A stretch of DNA of 64,000 nt from G963676095 sp963676095 (lineage in GTDB: Bacteria; Bacteroidota; Bacteroidia; Bacteroidales; Prolixibacteraceae), in the NCBI GenBank assembly GCA_963676095.1, contig OY781040.1, positions 5,952,001 through 6,016,000 of the forward strand, read 5' to 3'. A program made the translations under genes and the position numbers. Below are positions 61,503 to 64,000 of this stretch, one piece after another (position 1 is the first letter of the stretch; each line of letters begins with the position of its first letter). Below the pieces are notes generated by a model. The model had not been told where the DNA came from. It did not search any database and saw only the letters and a list, made by a program, of their open reading frames with translations.

Positions 61503-64000
61503 TTAAATTTCTTTCTTTCCCCCTTGATAAAGGCCATCGGGTTATAGAAGATCCTGTCCCTCAGTTCTGCCTGTCTGGTAAGTCTCCAGCGTTCGACGTA
61601 TGTGATTATTTTTCTCAGCAAATCGAAATACAGGGCGATCATCAGAAAAATTGTGAAAAGCCAGATCATCATTAGATTGAACAGCACAGTTCCTATTTTC
61701 AGGTTTCCGAGATATTTGAACGAAGCGTAAAAATGAGCCCTTCCGTTGTGTGGAACGGGATACCTGAAAATAGGTTCGTCTCCCTGGCAGATGTGTCCGT
61801 TGGAGATATAGGTTTTATGCAGGGAATATTTATCCCTGACCAGCGTTTCCAGTTTTTTGTTTACATATTTATTTTTGAAATCCTGTAGCTTTTTCTGGTC
61901 CCAGTTAAACCGGGCCAGCAGCTTGTCGTATGATCCTTCCAGCTCATCAGACACTTCATTATATCTTTTTTGATATTTTTTTTGACATTGATCCAGGTAA
62001 TTCATTAACAGGCTACCTGTCTGTTCTGTGTATTGGGGGCCGCCTACCTGCATGATGGCTTTGGAAACAGAATCAGAACCAGGTTCCGGCGATTTTTGCA
62101 GGTCGGCAAATGAATTTTTTAAAATTCCGGTTAGCTGGCCGGCCTCCTCTTTTTTATTCTGGCCGGTCAGATCGTTATAGGCTTTTAGATATTGCTTCAG
62201 CTCCGGAAGAAAATAATAAGCCTTAAACCCGATATTATTCTTTTCCTGTTCCTCGTCGAATAAATAATGCCGGTATTTATTGTTTTTGAACTGGTTGACG
62301 GCCAGCGCTTCATATGACCAGCGGGAAATCATGGCATCGCCGATTAGAGGGGTTTCGTCGTAACTGTTTAGTGAATAATGCATTTTATTAAAATCGACAA
62401 TAACTCCGCTAAGCAGGAGCTGAGGCACCAGCATTAGCGGGATCAGCACGTAGATGGCCACCGCTGAATCCAGTCCTGCTGAAAGGTTTAATCCAAGAAG
62501 GTTTGCAAAACATGCCGTGGAGAAGAGAATCGCCCACGATGAAATGGTAAGTCCCCTGATTTCGAGCATATAGTGGCCGATTACCACGAACGTGAAGACC
62601 TGAATCGCAGAGATCAGGAACAGGATCAGTATTTTGGAAACGAAATAGGCCCCTTTACTCAGGTTCAGGAACTCTTCCCGTTTCCGTATCTTCCGGTCCT
62701 TGAATATTTCTTCGGCACTGATACTCAGTCCGACAAACAGGGCAACAACCACACTCATAAAAAGGAAAGCGGGAATGTTGTCATTTTCGCTGAAAATATA
62801 TCTTCCCTGATCTGAAAACTTCGAAAAAAAGCTAAGGATCAACGCCAGGATTGGGGCTTCAAGTAAAGCGATACTCAAGTATTGCTTGTTCGACTTTTTA
62901 GTCAGGAAATCCCTTCTTATGAATAATTTCAATTGACGGAACCAACTTGGAATTTTAAAAATGGCTTCCGGAAATTTTTGTTGCTGTACCGGGTTCTGAT
63001 GTATGAATTCGATCACCTGGGGTTCCACTTTTTCCTGATAACTCTGGTACCATTCCTCCGGTGAAATCTTCCGCCGCCGGATACTCCGGCCAAAGGGATC
63101 GACCATCCTGGCTTCAATAATCTGAAGGGGCTGCTCTGTTTTGACATTTCCGCAAGTCATGCATTCGCTTTCGTCGGGGTTGACGTAGTTGGCCTGATGC
63201 TTAAAATAGGTAATGGCGTCCATGGGATTGCCGAAGAAAACGACCCTTCCTCCCTTATCCATCACGATCATCCGGTCGAAGAGCTTGTAAATGTCACTTG
63301 ACGGCTGATGAATATTGGCGAATACCAGTTTCCCTTTCAGGCACTGCCGTTTCAGAAGGTACATGACCTTTTCCGAGTCAGCTGATGATAATCCGGATGT
63401 AGGCTCGTCAACAAACAGAACAGATGGTTCCCTCATTAGTTCCAGAGCAATGTTCAGGCGTTTTCGCTGTCCGCCGCTAAGGATCTTCTTCAACGGATTG
63501 CCTACGACCAGGTCCCGGGCTTCAGACAGGTCGAAATCGACCAACGCTTGCTGGATGATGTTCCCGATTTGTTTTTCGTTCATGTTCCCGAAGCAGAAGC
63601 GGGCATTGAATTCCAGGTTTTGGTAAACGGTCAGTTCCTCGATCAGCAGGTCATCCTGCGGAACATAACCGATAACCCCTTTTATAATTTCTTCATTTGC
63701 CGGATCATGGAGGTCATAACCATTGAGGGATATCTTGCCTGCATTGGGTTTCAGTTTCCCGTTCAGGACATTGAGCAATGTTGTTTTTCCGACGCCACTG
63801 CCCCCAAGAATACCAACCAGGTCGCCTGACCGTTCCTGAAAACTAAAGGGATGAAGTCCGTATACCCTTTTATTGAAGCGGTATTCAATATTTTCTGCAT
63901 TGAAGACAATAAGTGGTTTGCCTTTTTCCTGGATAAACCTTGTCATTACGCTGCTGTAATAGATGGGGATAATCCGGGAAGTTTTAAGTATTCCGCCCGG
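61499..64000 (-). CDS. ABCG-type ABC transporter, ATPase fused to permease (N-terminus off right edge)
   Basis: The best ATG in view is 63946 (815 aa), but the frame stays open to the window edge (IIPIYYSSVMTRF). I therefore treat it as partial. The ATPase has Walker A LGGSGVGKTTLL, signature LSGGQRKRLNIALELM, Walker B SVLFVDEPTSGLSS and H-loop ANIHQPSSD. A linker holds CMTCGN. About six membrane helices (from about 365) form an ABC2-type permease with a long periplasmic or cytosolic insert before the last two. Bacteroidota relatives have extra N-terminal domains. The substrate is unknown. Confidence 0.85.
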   Translation of the reverse strand, partial: PGGILKTSRIIPIYYSSVMTRFIQEKGKPLIVFNAENIEYRFNKRVYGLHPFSFQERSGDLVGILGGSGVGKTTLLNVLNGKLKPNAGKISLNGYDLHDPANEEIIKGVIGYVPQDDLLIEELTVYQNLEFNARFCFGNMNEKQIGNIIQQALVDFDLSEARDLVVGNPLKKILSGGQRKRLNIALELMREPSVLFVDEPTSGLSSADSEKVMYLLKRQCLKGKLVFANIHQPSSDIYKLFDRMIVMDKGGRVVFFGNPMDAITYFKHQANYVNPDESECMTCGNVKTEQPLQIIEARMVDPFGRSIRRRKISPEEWYQSYQEKVEPQVIEFIHQNPVQQQKFPEAIFKIPSWFRQLKLFIRRDFLTKKSNKQYLSIALLEAPILALILSFFSKFSDQGRYIFSENDNIPAFLFMSVVVALFVGLSISAEEIFKDRKIRKREEFLNLSKGAYFVSKILILFLISAIQVFTFVVIGHYMLEIRGLTISSWAILFSTACFANLLGLNLSAGLDSAVAIYVLIPLMLVPQLLLSGVIVDFNKMHYSLNSYDETPLIGDAMISRWSYEALAVNQFKNNKYRHYLFDEEQEKNNIGFKAYYFLPELKQYLKAYNDLTGQNKKEEAGQLTGILKNSFADLQKSPEPGSDSVSKAIMQVGGPQYTEQTGSLLMNYLDQCQKKYQKRYNEVSDELEGSYDKLLARFNWDQKKLQDFKNKYVNKKLETLVRDKYSLHKTYISNGHICQGDEPIFRYPVPHNGRAHFYASFKYLGNLKIGTVLFNLMMIWLFTIFLMIALYFDLLRKIITYVERWRLTRQAELRDRIFYNPMAFIKGERKKFN

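Overview
The window looks like a chromosomal segment of an anaerobic Bacteroidota, probably Bacteroidales or Marinilabiliales. Evidence: TonB-dependent receptors, carboxypeptidase-regulatory-like outer-membrane barrels, a BlaI/M56-BlaR1 pair with a TonB C-terminal domain, LytTR/LytS-type regulators, lipoproteins, a GH28 enzyme, and promoters of the TTTG / TAnnTTTG type. Base composition is moderate and fairly even, except for a visibly GC-richer insertion element at 54.8-58.9 kb. No rRNA, tRNA or CRISPR array was seen.

Layout. 0-2 kb: thiamin salvage operon (thiM-thiE-tenA, minus strand) behind a TPP riboswitch and terminator. 2.4-9.8 kb: RprXY-like two-component system, an outer-membrane barrel, a GH28 glycosidase and rpiA. 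9.9-18.2 kb: a hypothetical gene, an orphan LytS-type kinase, a flavin reductase with lipA, an RlmD-type rRNA methyltransferase, yaaA and folE. 18.2-20.7 kb: KtrA/KtrB-type potassium uptake. 20.8-37.3 kb: a large molybdate/oxyanion and metal locus. It starts with an overlapping minus-strand set (stand-alone ABC ATPase, HypB/CobW-like GTPase, solute-binding-like protein without signal peptide), divergent from an HTH-only ModE regulator. It continues with a SUMT-like methyltransferase, a TonB receptor, an ECF-like membrane protein, a porin, modA, modB, modC, a free-standing molbindin, a second ModA/B/C-type ABC set and modD. Inverted repeats TAC-N6-GTA (best copy ATATCCTAC-N6-GTAGGATAT) lie in the two main control regions of this locus.

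37.4-43.3 kb: secreted, lipoprotein and barrel genes of unknown role, one apparently truncated. 43.3-48.7 kb: a MacAB/TolC-like tripartite exporter below a LytTR response regulator. 49.1-51.2 kb: B3/4-domain protein, acyltransferase and omega-amidase. 51.6-59.5 kb: a frameshifted TonB-C protein, blaI, blaR1 and a TPR gene, the last split by a 4.1-kb IS21-family element carrying ParB-like and zinc-ribbon accessory genes. A 6-bp target duplication is visible, and precise removal restores one 415-aa reading frame. 59.8-64 kb: a small membrane protein, a CbpA-like co-chaperone and an ABCG-type transporter running off the right edge.

Scattered through the window are seven blocks of a modular intergenic repeat (words such as GTTTGAATG, GCTTCGCGGTTGGG, GTGAATTGGTGAATT, CCACAGATAACACGG). 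Six of seven begin at or just after a stop codon and read in the same direction as the gene they follow. These blocks, the ABC ATPase/GTPase/cytosolic binding-protein set with its ECF/TonB neighbours, and the ParB-carrying IS21 element are the parts most worth a closer look.
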